A stretch of DNA of 64,000 nucleotides, from assembly GCF_958295425.1 (NCBI RefSeq), contig NC_081143.1:11784094-11848093 (forward strand), in the 5' to 3' direction. The notes below the pieces were generated by a model. It was not told where the DNA came from. It did not search any database and worked only from the letters and a program-made list of their open reading frames with translations. This DNA is from Solea solea (taxonomy: Eukaryota; Chordata; Actinopteri; Pleuronectiformes; Soleidae). Of this stretch, positions 10,895 to 21,400 are shown piece by piece (the stretch's first letter is position 1; each line of letters starts with the position of its first letter). A program made the translations under genes and the position numbers.

Positions 10895-11330
10895 GGTGAG
10901 AGATACACAAGTTGTTTGGGGTTTCCTCTGACCAGAGGAGAGAAGATAAGGAAACTTGGTGGTGGAATGCAAATTACAGGAAGGTACTTAGAGGAGAAAT
11001 CCTTATGTATCTCAACATGCACCAAAGAGAGGTGACAAAGGCAAACGAAAAAGCGTATAGTGAGGTGTATGAGAGGCTGGACACTAAGGAAAGAGACACA
11101 GAGCTGGAAAGTATGTGTAGCAGCTTAGAGTGATTTAGGACAGAGATGGAAATGACAAGTGAACAGAGTGTGTTGAGAAGATTGAAGGAGCATTTTGAGG
11201 AGCTTATGAGTGAGAGGTGAGGATTAGGAAAGAGGAAGGGCAGCTATGAAGACGATGAAGGGTGGAAAAGGCAGTTGGTCCAGATTACATCCCCGTGGAG
11301 GTATGGAGATGTCTAGGAGAGACTACCCTA
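10895..11330 (+). mobile_element. RTE-clade LINE remnant (between endonuclease and RT)
   Basis: The plus-strand frame gives FGVSSDQRREDKETWWWNA, later ANEKAYSEVYERLDTKE. After a stop and a frame change it gives a segment reading like MKGGKAVGPDYIPVEVWRCLGE in pieces (GKAVGPDYIPVEVW, about 11258-11310). The ETWWWN, AYExLYExLDTKE and GKAxGPDxIPVE(A/V)W motifs are hallmarks of RTE-type LINE ORF2 in fish. The copy lacks the endonuclease, the catalytic RT motifs and the 3' end, and has in-frame stops. It is a dead fragment. Confidence 0.75.
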
Positions 11331-14300
11331 ACCCCAGATTTACAGTGTCTAATTAATGTAATCACCATTTGTTTTTGTTTGTAGTTTTACCCTAAGAATT
11401 TGCCTTTCCTTCATGCAAGTTTAAGATGTAGTTATTATGATAACAACTATTATTCATTTGTGTCCCTTTAAAAGGAAACAGAAACTTACCTTTTCAGCAG
11501 GAAAGTTTTTTTTATGGACTTTGAAACTTTCTTTCAAAAAGGTACAACACCAGCAGCAAGCATTTGTAGTACCCTTTTAAGTACACAGCTGTACTTTTGT
11601 ACTTTTTTTTAATTTAACAATGCACCTTTAATGAATAGATTTGTAGGACTACAAATGCATGGTGGTGCTGGACCCTAGAGTAGGTATTTAGGCAAATAAC
11701 AAGCACTAGAGAAGTGAGACATCTTCTAGAGAGCCGTGACGTTTACCACAGAGAGGTTTTTAACAATCTGGCGACAAGATGCTTGGAATAGATAGAGGTT
11801 GATTGCATGCCATAGTGAATGCAGGAAAAGGAGGAGACGTAGGCGGAGGCGGAACATGACAGACCGCTCGATGCTGCTTTGCACAACACGTTTTGTACTA
11901 TAGTTTTTGTTATACACATTGCTGTAATCATTGAAAGTTGTTGATGCGTAATCATTCACAAGTGAAACTTTGAACAAGAACCTCAAACTCCAAAATAAAT
12001 AAATAAATAATTAAAAAAATCACATGCTTTTTTGTCACAAATGCCAGTTGGAACGCTGCCATTGTTTTCCTGTAAAACAAACAAAAATGTTGTTTGAATT
12101 TAGTGTAATCAAAGACAGATGAGGGTTACATCCATTTCCAATGGAAAAAAAAAATGGAAGAAGAACTCCAATATTTGATATCATGTATAAGCAGAAAATG
12201 TAATAGTGGCTGTAATTAGAATTGTTAAAATTGGCAGAAAATAATCATTGGAAACAGAATGATGTGAATAAATTGCATTTAAATGCATCTGGTGTGGAAA
12301 GGCCTCCTTAAACTCAATGTACTGTTATATCCAATGTGACTTGTGCATTTTGACAACATCCGGACGATGAATCCACACTTCACAGGATCCAGACCCCTGG
12401 AACATGTGCATGTTTTAACTCCATACTGAGCACTTTGAGCCGCAATCGCAATTGTTCATATAAGATGAGCAGAGACAATGAATAAGTGAGAGAATTCATG
12501 AGCAAGAGAGGAGTTACAACTGACTGTTATTTCAATGAAGTAGATGATGTTCACTATGTAGAAAATCTGGGGAAGATAAGTAAGATGAGAGATCTACTAA
12601 GGCAGATGACGACATGATAAAACAGCAGACAGGCAACAGGAAAAGGAGACAGGAACGATTTCTCTTTTCTCTCTCTGTTGAGTCCCCGACTTAAAATATT
12701 GAAGTGAAAGGTACACTGGTCGTGTGAAAATTGGGATTACACATGAAATTCCTTAAAATAAAATGACATGGGAAGTGTCTTGATGTGAGCTATCATGTAA
12801 GCTTGGTCTGTTAGTTAATTGTATGTCAATTATCACTTGAATAAGTATCAGCAAAATTGTGCCTTGAGGGTTGCCATAATAAGCCGTCCACACATCACCA
12901 TAAGTGTTTTGCATGTCATTTTTATAAAGCATTGTCACAACATTTACACCCAGTCAGTTTAAAACTTCTTGTTACCTGAGTCTATTTATGCCTATGTTTT
13001 AGGTCTATGAACACATATTTCATATTCATAATAAAATGAGTATATCTCTGCAACCACAAGGTCTATTTTAATACTTTTGTGTGTCATAGTAAAGGAAATA
13101 ATTTTGGGATTTGTTGAGATGTGTAAATATCAGTGTAAGTATTAGTGATGAAGAGTAAATGGTAGAACACCAAAACAATTAAAATAATTCAGCTTCGCTT
13201 GAAAATAACCCCAAAATAAAGATGAATATCTCTGTGGAATGATGGAGAATAAGCTCTAAACTCACTCAAATCAAAGTACAACCTGTGAAAATAATCTCTG
13301 CAAAATTTGACTTTGATCAACTGAAGCAGAACAAAATTAGAGAGATTTTAGTGCAATCATTACAGACTCAATCATAAGGACCCATTTGGCACATTTGGCA
13401 CATTTTGGAAACATCTGTGCCATTTGTACTCAAACCATGTATTAAACTACTTTCTTCACATTAATATAACTATTAATGTTCAATAAAACAATTAATGGCA
13501 TTGTTTCAAAGCTCCTGCAGAAATGTAATATGTTTTCCATTCAAAAAACAAACACCATGCTTCTAAAAACGGGATGACATCACCTAGAGACACCAGGGAG
13601 CACTTGATTTTAACACAGGGAGTCAGTCTAACCGGTGTTTGTGGTTAGACTGACTAGAAGATTAATTTTTCACGGAGAAACATCAAGCCAAATATTGTAT
13701 TGTTGAAACAGGACGATATAGAAGAAACTGGAGTTGCTGCCAGTTTTTCTAACAAACCCTGTGTACTGTGATATGATTCACTGTGATAGAAATCCTCTGC
13801 CTGATTTGACCATCTACTCGATGGAAACAAAAGGAGCCTACCTTCTTGTTTTGCTTATTGAAATTGCCATGTAAATGATGTTGTGATTATTGCAGGACCA
13901 GCAGCAAGTGTCTGCATTATACTGCTGTGCACTAATTAGCATGATTAGAGTGATTAAGTGTAAAACCAAGCATCCAAATCTCTCATTTATCCCAATATGT
14001 ATGGTATCACACTCCTTAGCACAGAAGGATGGTTGATTCTGGCTTGTGAGGACTGGCAATTCATTTTTACACATTTTGCACTATGGTTAACATCTTTTTT
14101 AATGTCTTGCATATAATACATATTGTTTTGTAAGTGTTTTAGGACAGGTGCAATATTTTACTTCTTTAATCATTTTCATTTGGTTCAATTAAAGTCCTTG
14201 TATGTATGCAAGCTTTGTACAATGTATAGTATTTTTTCTGTGCAGCATATTTTGAGTCTGGATGACCACTACAGTTTTTTTCATTCATCTATTTACATCC

Positions 14301-14622
14301 ATATACATGCAGTGCATCTATGTGTCCATTCACATGCTGTCGAAACAGCCATGAGGAGCAACGTGGGGTGTCCTGCCCCTGAAGAAATGTTCAGATATGT
14401 TGGAATGTGGTTTTATGTCCTCTCTTCCAGTGAGGCTGGACAGACAACTTTACAGTGGGAAACCTTCATGCTAATCAGTTGCTGGGGGCACAGGCAGTGC
14501 CTGGGGTGAACATTGGTTTCCCATGGTTCATGGGGTGGCAGATGTGAATAAGTGTGAGAGAACCCTGAAGCACACTGGGTTAAAGCAGAAAGGTGGACAT
14601 ACAGTACTTTAAGATCTCCGGC
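11331..14622. other. No gene seen; AT-rich
   Basis: No coding exon is recognised. A perfect hairpin at 13621-13655 is listed separately. Short frames on both strands (for example around 11726-11986 and 13838-14074) show no family features. Confidence 0.45.
13621..13655. repeat. Perfect 13-bp inverted repeat, 9-base loop
   Basis: AGTCAGTCTAACC (13621-13633) is the exact reverse complement of GGTTAGACTGACT (13643-13655). It stands in otherwise unannotated DNA. It may be a fused pair of element ends or a cruciform-prone site. No poly-T follows to suggest a small RNA gene. Confidence 0.75.
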
Positions 14623-14670
14623 AAAGTTAAAGGGATAGTCCAGGTTTTTTTTATTTTATTTTATTTTTTG
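14623..14670 (+). mobile_element. Possible solitary end of a TTAA-type MITE
   Basis: GTTAAAGGGATAGTCCAGG followed by a T-rich run resembles the common fish element end TTAAAGGGATAGTTCA. No matching inverted end was found in the next 2 kb, so it is either truncated or coincidental. Confidence 0.3.
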
Positions 14671-16161
14671 TTTTATTGGCTTGCACCTTCTTCAGAGTGC
14701 AGCGACACACTGAGACAAAGATTGAGTATGTTCGCCCTTTAATTTTAGGTATAGTTATTGTATATGATGGTTCAACAGGAAGAAATCTCTGTCTAAACCA
14801 AAATATGTGCAGCATCTGCGGACAGTTGTGGTGAAAGGAGAAATGTGGGACAGAGGAGAGGTGGGGGACAGGAAGGGGAGAGAGAGAAAGAAGAAAGAGG
14901 CTACATAGAGACAGAAGTTCACTAATAATATAGGCTGTAATATAAAATGGCAGATTTTTGTTATTTAAAAAATCAACATAAACTTTAGTTTCTTGTCCGA
15001 AAAGTTTGTCTTACAGGAGGTAAAGTGGCAAACAAATGTTATCTCATGGGTGCTGCAATGTTCTGTGGAATTATGAAAAAGATGTTGTATAGACTTTAAA
15101 TAAAAAACAATACTTATCACCATTCAGGTCCTGTTTTAGACCCAAAATTGGCCTATATCTGTGTTGGATAGTAAACTGTTTCCCAGCTCTAGAAAGAGCA
15201 GGGTTTGTAGCTATGACTGACTTGTGTTGTGATTCAATCATTGATTGCTTCTGCTGGGCTTTATAGATGTACATTTGTTTTGTGTTTGCATAAACACCAT
15301 TTACATTTTCATTTACTTAATTTGTTTAAGCCTATATCAGTTTTCAAAAATAGATTTCATGTTGTGTCCTCATCACTGCTGCATATATGAATGTAGGAAA
15401 ATAACTCCAGGCATAAACCTTAGCGAGAGAGGTGCACAGGTGAGCAGTCAGGTGGAAATAACTTGTAAGGTTTCAGCTCATCTTTTTAAAAACAATATCA
15501 TGGATCCCAGAGGGGAAATTGGGTCTGTTACAATTGCTCCATTATAGAGGAATTATATAAAAAAAAAAATAGACAATTTGAGAACATGCAACACTATGAT
15601 ATGTAAATGATAATGGTTTCCATTTTAATGAATATGGAGAGACACATAACTTAATTTTTAATGGTCAATAGGGCATAAACGACAATATGGAATGATCCAT
15701 TACATAAAAGAACATGGAAAAAAGATCTGCCCCCAAAATAAGGTTCCAAATACCACTGTTTCCCTTATTATTCCACTGCTTGCTCTATGTGACATTCTCT
15801 TTGGCTCCTACCACCACAGCACTTAAAGGAACAGAGTTATTTATCTCCCTGTTCAATACATCCAAGTTAGTGCATTGGTCAAGTAGTTCAAACTGTTGTG
15901 AACCTCTACTGTGCACTAGCACAAAAGCTAATTGCTAAGACAGATGTTCCTTGACATGTTTGTCTCCTGCCGTACACCTGTAGAATTCTCTTGTTCTCAC
16001 GTTATGTGATTGTTAGTCATCGTCTGCATATAGACTTCACCTGTCGGACCAAAACATAATTTACCGGTTGCTCTCTTGATTGCTTCAACCTCTTGTTGTC
16101 CTCTCAGTAAAATCAAATTGAAACGTCTTCATCCTCAATTTTATCAAGGAATTAATCAAAT
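14671..16161. other. No gene seen
   Basis: AT-rich unique-looking DNA; no coding or mobile signature. Confidence 0.4.
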
Positions 16162-16183
16162 TGTGTGTGTGTGTGTGTGTGTG
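16162..16183. repeat. (TG)n microsatellite
   Basis: Eleven TG units in a row, followed by GAGCGAGATAGAGAG. Confidence 0.9.
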
Positions 16184-16439
16184 AGCGAGATAGAGAGCAA
16201 TGTTCCTGTCTACCAAACTAACTCTGATATAAAAACAAAAATTGTGCATGTTTTGTTTATGATCACCGAGTAAAATATTGATATTCTTGATAAGAATTGT
16301 GGTTATTGTTAAGAGTAAGAACTGAAATGAATGTGTATGCAATTTAATTAATAATTTGAATGGTACATTGCATAATGTGCGCGAAGGGTGTCATGCAAGT
16401 GCTGAACTATTTGAGTTATGAAGATAAAAATATATTTCT

Positions 16440-16870
16440 TTGCAACTTTAACAGCATCAACAACAATTTCTTAGGATGGACAATAAGAGCTGCAGAAAAT
16501 CAAGTCTCTAATTAAGGTGAGCAGGTGTCTATGGTTTAACCTGGGAACAATGCAGCATGATATTTAATAAAACATCAAAATGGTCTGATATACGTGGATC
16601 ACAAATCTCACTGACATTTATGTTTAAGCCAAGGGATCATCCAAGGTTCTGTGTGTGTCCTTTTTCATGTATCAGGTCAGACATCAACTGAGTGAGGTGG
16701 AATGAGTCAGACATCCTTTGACCAAAGGTCCAGAATCACAGCAGATATAAATATTTAAGTCACCAATAATTAAGAACAGGTCATAATTCACAGAGTCCTG
16801 ACACAAAGTCAGTAAAATCCTGTATAAATTCCTTATTAGATTGCGGCAGATGATATATCAGTGCCCACAG
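16440..16870 (-). mobile_element. Antisense L2/Rex1-like LINE remnant, endonuclease domain
   Basis: On the minus strand the text reads PQSNKEFIQDFTDFVSGLC, then after a one-base frame change NYDLFLIIGDLNIY (the GDxN metal-binding motif of APE-type endonucleases). Further on come a THxKGH-like segment and GLNINVSEICDPRISDHFDV, carrying the catalytic SDH. These are successive blocks of an L2/Rex1-type endonuclease in order. It has frameshifts and stops, no RT remains attached, and part of its 5' side may extend beyond 16870. Confidence 0.75.
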
Positions 16871-16888
16871 GACAGGAGTGTTTAACAT

Positions 16889-16940
16889 GGTGGCGACGGC
16901 CGTCTTTCAACTCAAAGGTTGTGGGTTTTATATTGAATTA
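16889..16940 (+). mobile_element. SINE head fragment
   Basis: GGTGGCGACGGCCGTCTTTC then AACTCAAAGGTTGTGGGTTT matches the heads of the SINE copies at 10451 and 25053. It lies against the antisense LINE fragment, so it may be a small insertion into it. The tail is missing. Confidence 0.45.
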
Positions 16941-17870
16941 TATTGAAAGTCAGATTTGAATACAGGCACAAGCCCTCTACCTCGACTGGTGGTCAGAGGA
17001 GAGCTGAACAACAAACAGCCAGGAGGAAGGAGTATGGCGAACAGGGTGGACTCATTAACATAAAGCCAGGACTCCATCAGCAACATAAAATCCAATTAGT
17101 AGAATAGAAAATAGAAAAGTCTTATTTGTTAGACATCTAGCATTGAGAGCTAAAGGAAAAGGCATCTCGGCATGTTTCTAGGCATCACCTCTCAGTTCTC
17201 TAGTGTATCTCAATTTTTAACCAAAAAAAACCCCTCACATTCCATGTTTTCTGGTGACTTCCGTAAGTAATCTGTTATGGACACAAAGGGCAGTGAATGA
17301 TGGAGCATGAATCAGGCTTCATCATTCCATCACTGGTGTTACAGACTCAGTGTAAGTGGTTTGTCTCTTCTCTTCTCTGGCCTCGTATAATGGGGACATT
17401 TTTAATGATTTTATGAAATGAAACAATAAATTGATTGTAGTGTGCAGTATGACCTGGTTTTAATGACTATATCAACTGATATCACACCACTGACAACACT
17501 TAACCATAATTAGCTTAGCATAATTACCTGTGGCTGCTGATGATGCCTCAGAAGGAGCTACTTCTCTGGTACTGGATAGTCTTCTGTCTCCTCTGTTGTG
17601 TCTCTACAAAATGAAACAAACAGCCAAAGGAACATTTCAGTGGCTTCTCCAATAAGTGAAACATTTTTTGTTTTGTTTTTTTCTTTCCACTTGACATCCA
17701 CATTCACGTCTTGTTTGGTAGCTGATCATCAAAACATCCCTATTCCATTAAGGCATTTTGTTTAAACCGAGTGTTCCAACAACGCCTGACTGCTAATGTG
17801 ATACCAGTTTGTCTAGAAGTCATGTTGTCTTTCAAAGTTTTTGTCCTGCCTGCTTTGTAAAACTATCTAG
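16941..17870. other. No gene seen
   Basis: May include further decayed LINE sequence near 17000-17110, but no motif could be read. The rest is unique-looking. Confidence 0.35.
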
Positions 17871-17873
17871 TTA

Positions 17874-18236
17874 AGGCCCTGGTATACTATAGTGTGCACA
17901 GACCTGCGTCAACAACCGGCAGGCTGTGTGTGGAGTCCAGATTTTGGAACCGTGCACAAAAAGCACGTTGGGTGCGTGTGGACAGCGCATGCATGAACTG
18001 AATTCCCGCCCCACAGGTAGATGGGGTATTAAGCCCCACTCACCAAGCAGAAAAAACATTCCGACAACAGAAGAAGTAGCCGCCAAGGATAGTCATCCTC
18101 TTCTTCTTTGGTAGGAATGTGTCCTATTAGCATGTGTTCAGACTTGTACCACCAAGTGTACAAGTATACCAGGGTCCACGATATGTGACCCGCACTTGTG
18201 TGTGTGCGGCATGTGCGTGGAGGTATACCAGGACCT
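17874..18236. mobile_element. Complete 363-bp PIF/Harbinger-like MITE with TTA duplication
   Basis: The left end AGGCCCTGGTATAC (17874-17887) and right end GTATACCAGGACCT (18223-18236) are inverted with one mismatch in 14. Both are flanked by TTA (17871-17873 and 18237-18239), the three-base target duplication typical of PIF/Harbinger elements. A second copy of the right end, GTATACCAGGGTCC, sits internally at 18164-18177, followed by CACTTGTGTGTGTGCGGC, so the right part looks partly duplicated. No transposase is present. Confidence 0.75.
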
Positions 18237-18239
18237 TTA

Positions 18240-20029
18240 CTGCCTGGAAATACCAGAAGTCTTGCCCAATAAATAATAGTGGATGTTGAATTACATCTCT
18301 TGTTTCTGCGGGAAAAAAAAGGTCTATAATGTTATATTTGACCTTGTTTCTTCAGATTATTGTCACTTGAAGAACATGTAGCAATGCATGACATTCATTT
18401 TTAGGGTTCTCATTTTTTAAACATTCATTCAAACTTAATTGTGCAGTGGACAGTTGCCATAGCTGAGGATAACGCCGCAGACGATCCACACACTTTATAT
18501 TGATTTTATCTGCTTTTGTGGTTGAAATGTTGGTTGAGCAGGATGTAGAGGCAGGATACGCACCAACATGGTCCATTTAGCTGGTGATCTAGATCACCTT
18601 ATTTCAGCTGCCACTGTCACCACCACTGCTTGCTTAAATGAGATCTCCCCTCCCTTATAGGGACCTCTCAAAGCAGCTCCCAAACAACTTAATGCACAAA
18701 TACAAAAACATTCATTAAGTAGTGTTCTATAACTTATCATTGTGTGGAAGGACCTGCTATATGAGCTGTTGTTTGGATGCGTCAAGTTTGACAGTTTGCT
18801 AAATGCTGTTAGCAACAGGCTAGAAAATGCTTAAAGTTAACTCATAAATGTTTCTACAACACATTCATATTTAAAAACAAATAATAGATCAAGTGTGTGA
18901 AAAGAGTGTGAACTATAAATGGCCGATGTGTAGTTATACCTGCAGACATTTTTTATGGAGCCCTTAACATTCCAGAAATGTTGCCTTTGTTTATCCTGTG
19001 TGCTCACTAAAATGCTTTACATTAAATTCACAAGCATCTCTTCAGATCCTCACAGCGACAATAAAACGGAGGCGTCTCAGTTAATCAAGTTTTATTCTCT
19101 ACTCCAGTGTGTCATATAAATGCGTGTTAAACATGTCACGACAAAATAATTATCTCATGAGCACAACATAAAAAAAAAACAACTATCTTCTAACTAGCAT
19201 CAGTAGTTTGCTGGCTGGGTTGTTTTTTTTTGTTTCATTTAACTTTTGTTTTCATTTGTGAATAACTTTATAACATTGTTTTTAGAACTGGTCAAGGGTG
19301 GAAATATGTGATAGACGGACTTTGGCCTCTCGTTTGACGTCAGTCGCCACTTGTGTCCATTTTAAAACTAAGAAATAAACAAGAAAAAAAGACAATGAAA
19401 GACACAATTAAACCCCGCCGCATCTAATCACACAGTGGACATTCATACTCTCTAGCCCGCTAATTGCTTTACATCATTCTTTAATTGCCTTTGACAAATA
19501 CTGGTCGAATCATTATTTGCTCTACTGTGTCAGGTAAACAGGAAGAATAATCTGATTGATGTTAGCTAATTTAATTTGTGCTCAGAAATATTCCATGCAT
19601 AAATTCAATCAAATAAATGCATGTGATTAAGGCTGAAGTAATGCTAATGGGAATTGCTTTTCCTCTGAGCTTTGAATCTTAATGTGTGTTGTTCCTAGCT
19701 TCTCTTCAAACATTACAGATTTATTTTAGTTTGTGTTAAAGCGAATGGCACGTCTGTGTGCTGTCTGTCTTCAGATTGTTTTGGTGGATGTCAGACAGGA
19801 AGTGGCCTTGTATGAAAAGCTTTTCAGATTATTTTTAGAATTAGAGTTTCTCATATTTGCACACAGAGTGATGGTGAATTTTACTTCTGCATTCAAACTA
19901 TCCTTCTCCTCACATGCACATAGTGAGCACACAGAATTTGGCCTTACACTGAGGAGCACTTGGGGTTGGATACCTATTTTTCTTGATAAAATGTAAAAAC
20001 TACTGCATTTACAGTTCTCAAAAGGTTTT
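18240..20029. other. No gene seen; candidate conserved non-coding block at 19430-19700
   Basis: No coding exon is recognised. The 19430-19700 block is non-repetitive and unusually rich in homeodomain-type TAAT cores (GCTAATTGCTTTACATC, TTTAATTGCC, GCTAATTTAATTTG, GCTAATGGGAATTGC). This is suggestive only. Confidence 0.4.
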
Positions 20030-20100
20030 TTTCAAGGGTATGCGACCCGCATTGTGAAAGACAGAGCGGTAAATGATGAATGAATGAATGAATAATAATA
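20030..20100 (+). repeat. Interspersed-repeat fragment with (TGAA)n
   Basis: GTATGCGACCCGCATTGTGA then AGAGCGGTAAATGATGAATG resembles the end of a common fish repeat (CGCGACCCTnnTGxGGATAAAGCGGT followed by an ATGA/TGAA tandem). Only the last 70 bases are present. Confidence 0.45.
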
Positions 20101-20120
20101 GAAAAATATTATTATGATTT

Positions 20121-20143
20121 AAAAAAAAAAAAAAAAAAAAAAA
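20121..20143. repeat. Poly-A tract (23 A)
   Basis: A mononucleotide run shortly after the repeat fragment; it could be an old retroposon tail. Confidence 0.9.
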
Positions 20144-20934
20144 CAGTAATACTAATAATGATAGTCCCAAGCAGAATAACTAATAACATTATCTGCCAAG
20201 TGTAACACTGGTGCTCATGGCAACACAGTGACGTTAGCGTTCAAAGAAACTGTTTATGGTTTGAGAGCTGACGTGTGTTTTCTAACTGCACGGCTCTCAG
20301 TGCAGAGGATGAAACAAATGGAGACATTTCAAATGTTTCCATGTGGGATTTGTTTGATATTCTCCATTTATCCAAACTAATTATTTTTTCCTGTGCTGTG
20401 CTGCACCTCATGTCATTTTAGTAATCAGTTATTTTTATGCATTTTCTGTGACAACTGTGACTGTTAATGAGATGACATAAGACCTGTTCTTTGAATGTGG
20501 AATCTGAATTGGTCAAAGCACATCAGCCCTCAATGGATATCCACTGTTTTCTAATTATTTTACACTACAGTGAACTGCTGAGATAAATCTTTATTTTCAT
20601 GCCTAAGATGTGTTCTCTTTTTTGCTGATCCTCACTATGTACAGGGACTTTGTGTCATATACACCCATGACGAGTTATTCCTTCCATTTGGACTGGAAAT
20701 AATTTGGTTGGTGGCTGTGAGAGAAAAACTTAAAGCCAACTTTAAGTTTAATTACACACACTTATTGTTATAACCATACCTGGTATTTAACAAGTCGAGA
20801 CTGTCACTCACGACGGAATATTATGGACACATGTACAGACACACTAGGAGTCTGATTGACTGTCTCGAGCTAGACTGTATCTCTTAATGCTACCTGATGC
20901 TGAAACATGTTTTTGTCAAAATGTCATAAGAAAA
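20144..20934. other. No gene seen
   Basis: If the region at 21140-21400 is really an LTR edge, the matching LTR start might lie here (for example near TGTCACTCACGACGG at 20801). This is not established. Confidence 0.3.
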
Positions 20935-21131
20935 GAATAATTATGTATTGTATGATGAAAATATGTATTCTGTGGGTAATGGGGGCGGGACTAGATAAGC
21001 TTTTGCTTCTCCCACTTTCCCTTTCGGTTATGTGTATTGTGTGAACTACACTAAGATGATGTATGATGAAGAGTGATCTAACTGACATGACCGAAATAAA
21101 CATATAAATAAATAAATTAATTAATTAATTA
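20935..21131 (+). mobile_element. LINE 3' tail ending in TAAA/TTAA microsatellite
   Basis: GGGGGCGGGACTAGATAAGC, TTTTGCTTCTCCCACTTTCC, and then TGACATGACCGAAATAAAC followed by an (AAAT)n/(TTAA)n tract at 21104-21131. The order resembles 3' ends of fish LINEs (a GGGCGGGAxTAGxTAAG block and a final GACATGTxCGAAATAAA). No coding part is present, as expected for a 5'-truncated insertion. Confidence 0.5.
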
Positions 21132-21139
21132 ACAGCCAT

Positions 21140-21400
21140 AAATTATGATAAGACACAAACTCCCTGCCTAGATACCAAGGTGCCAGACATCCGGACTGGA
21201 TACATTATCTCAAGACCTGGCGCGCTGCTCGTCAGAATCTGCGATGATGCCTTACTGTAACCGTGCATTGTCTCAGTTCTCCTCAGATCTGAGCTGTCTA
21301 CAATACAATCTTTTAACTTAACTCATCACTGACTCCAGAGCTTCCATCTCACCTGATAATCAAAAATCTCCGTAACAATCTGGCGTCACAAACAGGAAAT
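21140..21400 (+). mobile_element. Possible LTR 3' edge with primer-binding site
   Basis: The stretch ends with CTCCGTAACA (CA at 21376-21377), a three-base spacer ATC, then TGGCGTCACAAACAGG (21381-21396). An LTR ending in CA just before a TGG-initial primer-binding site is the layout of LTR retrotransposons and endogenous retroviruses, and TGGCGTCACGAACAGG-like sites occur in fish elements. No gag or pol sequence follows within several kb and the LTR start is not identified. It would therefore be a solitary edge or remnant. Confidence 0.3.
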
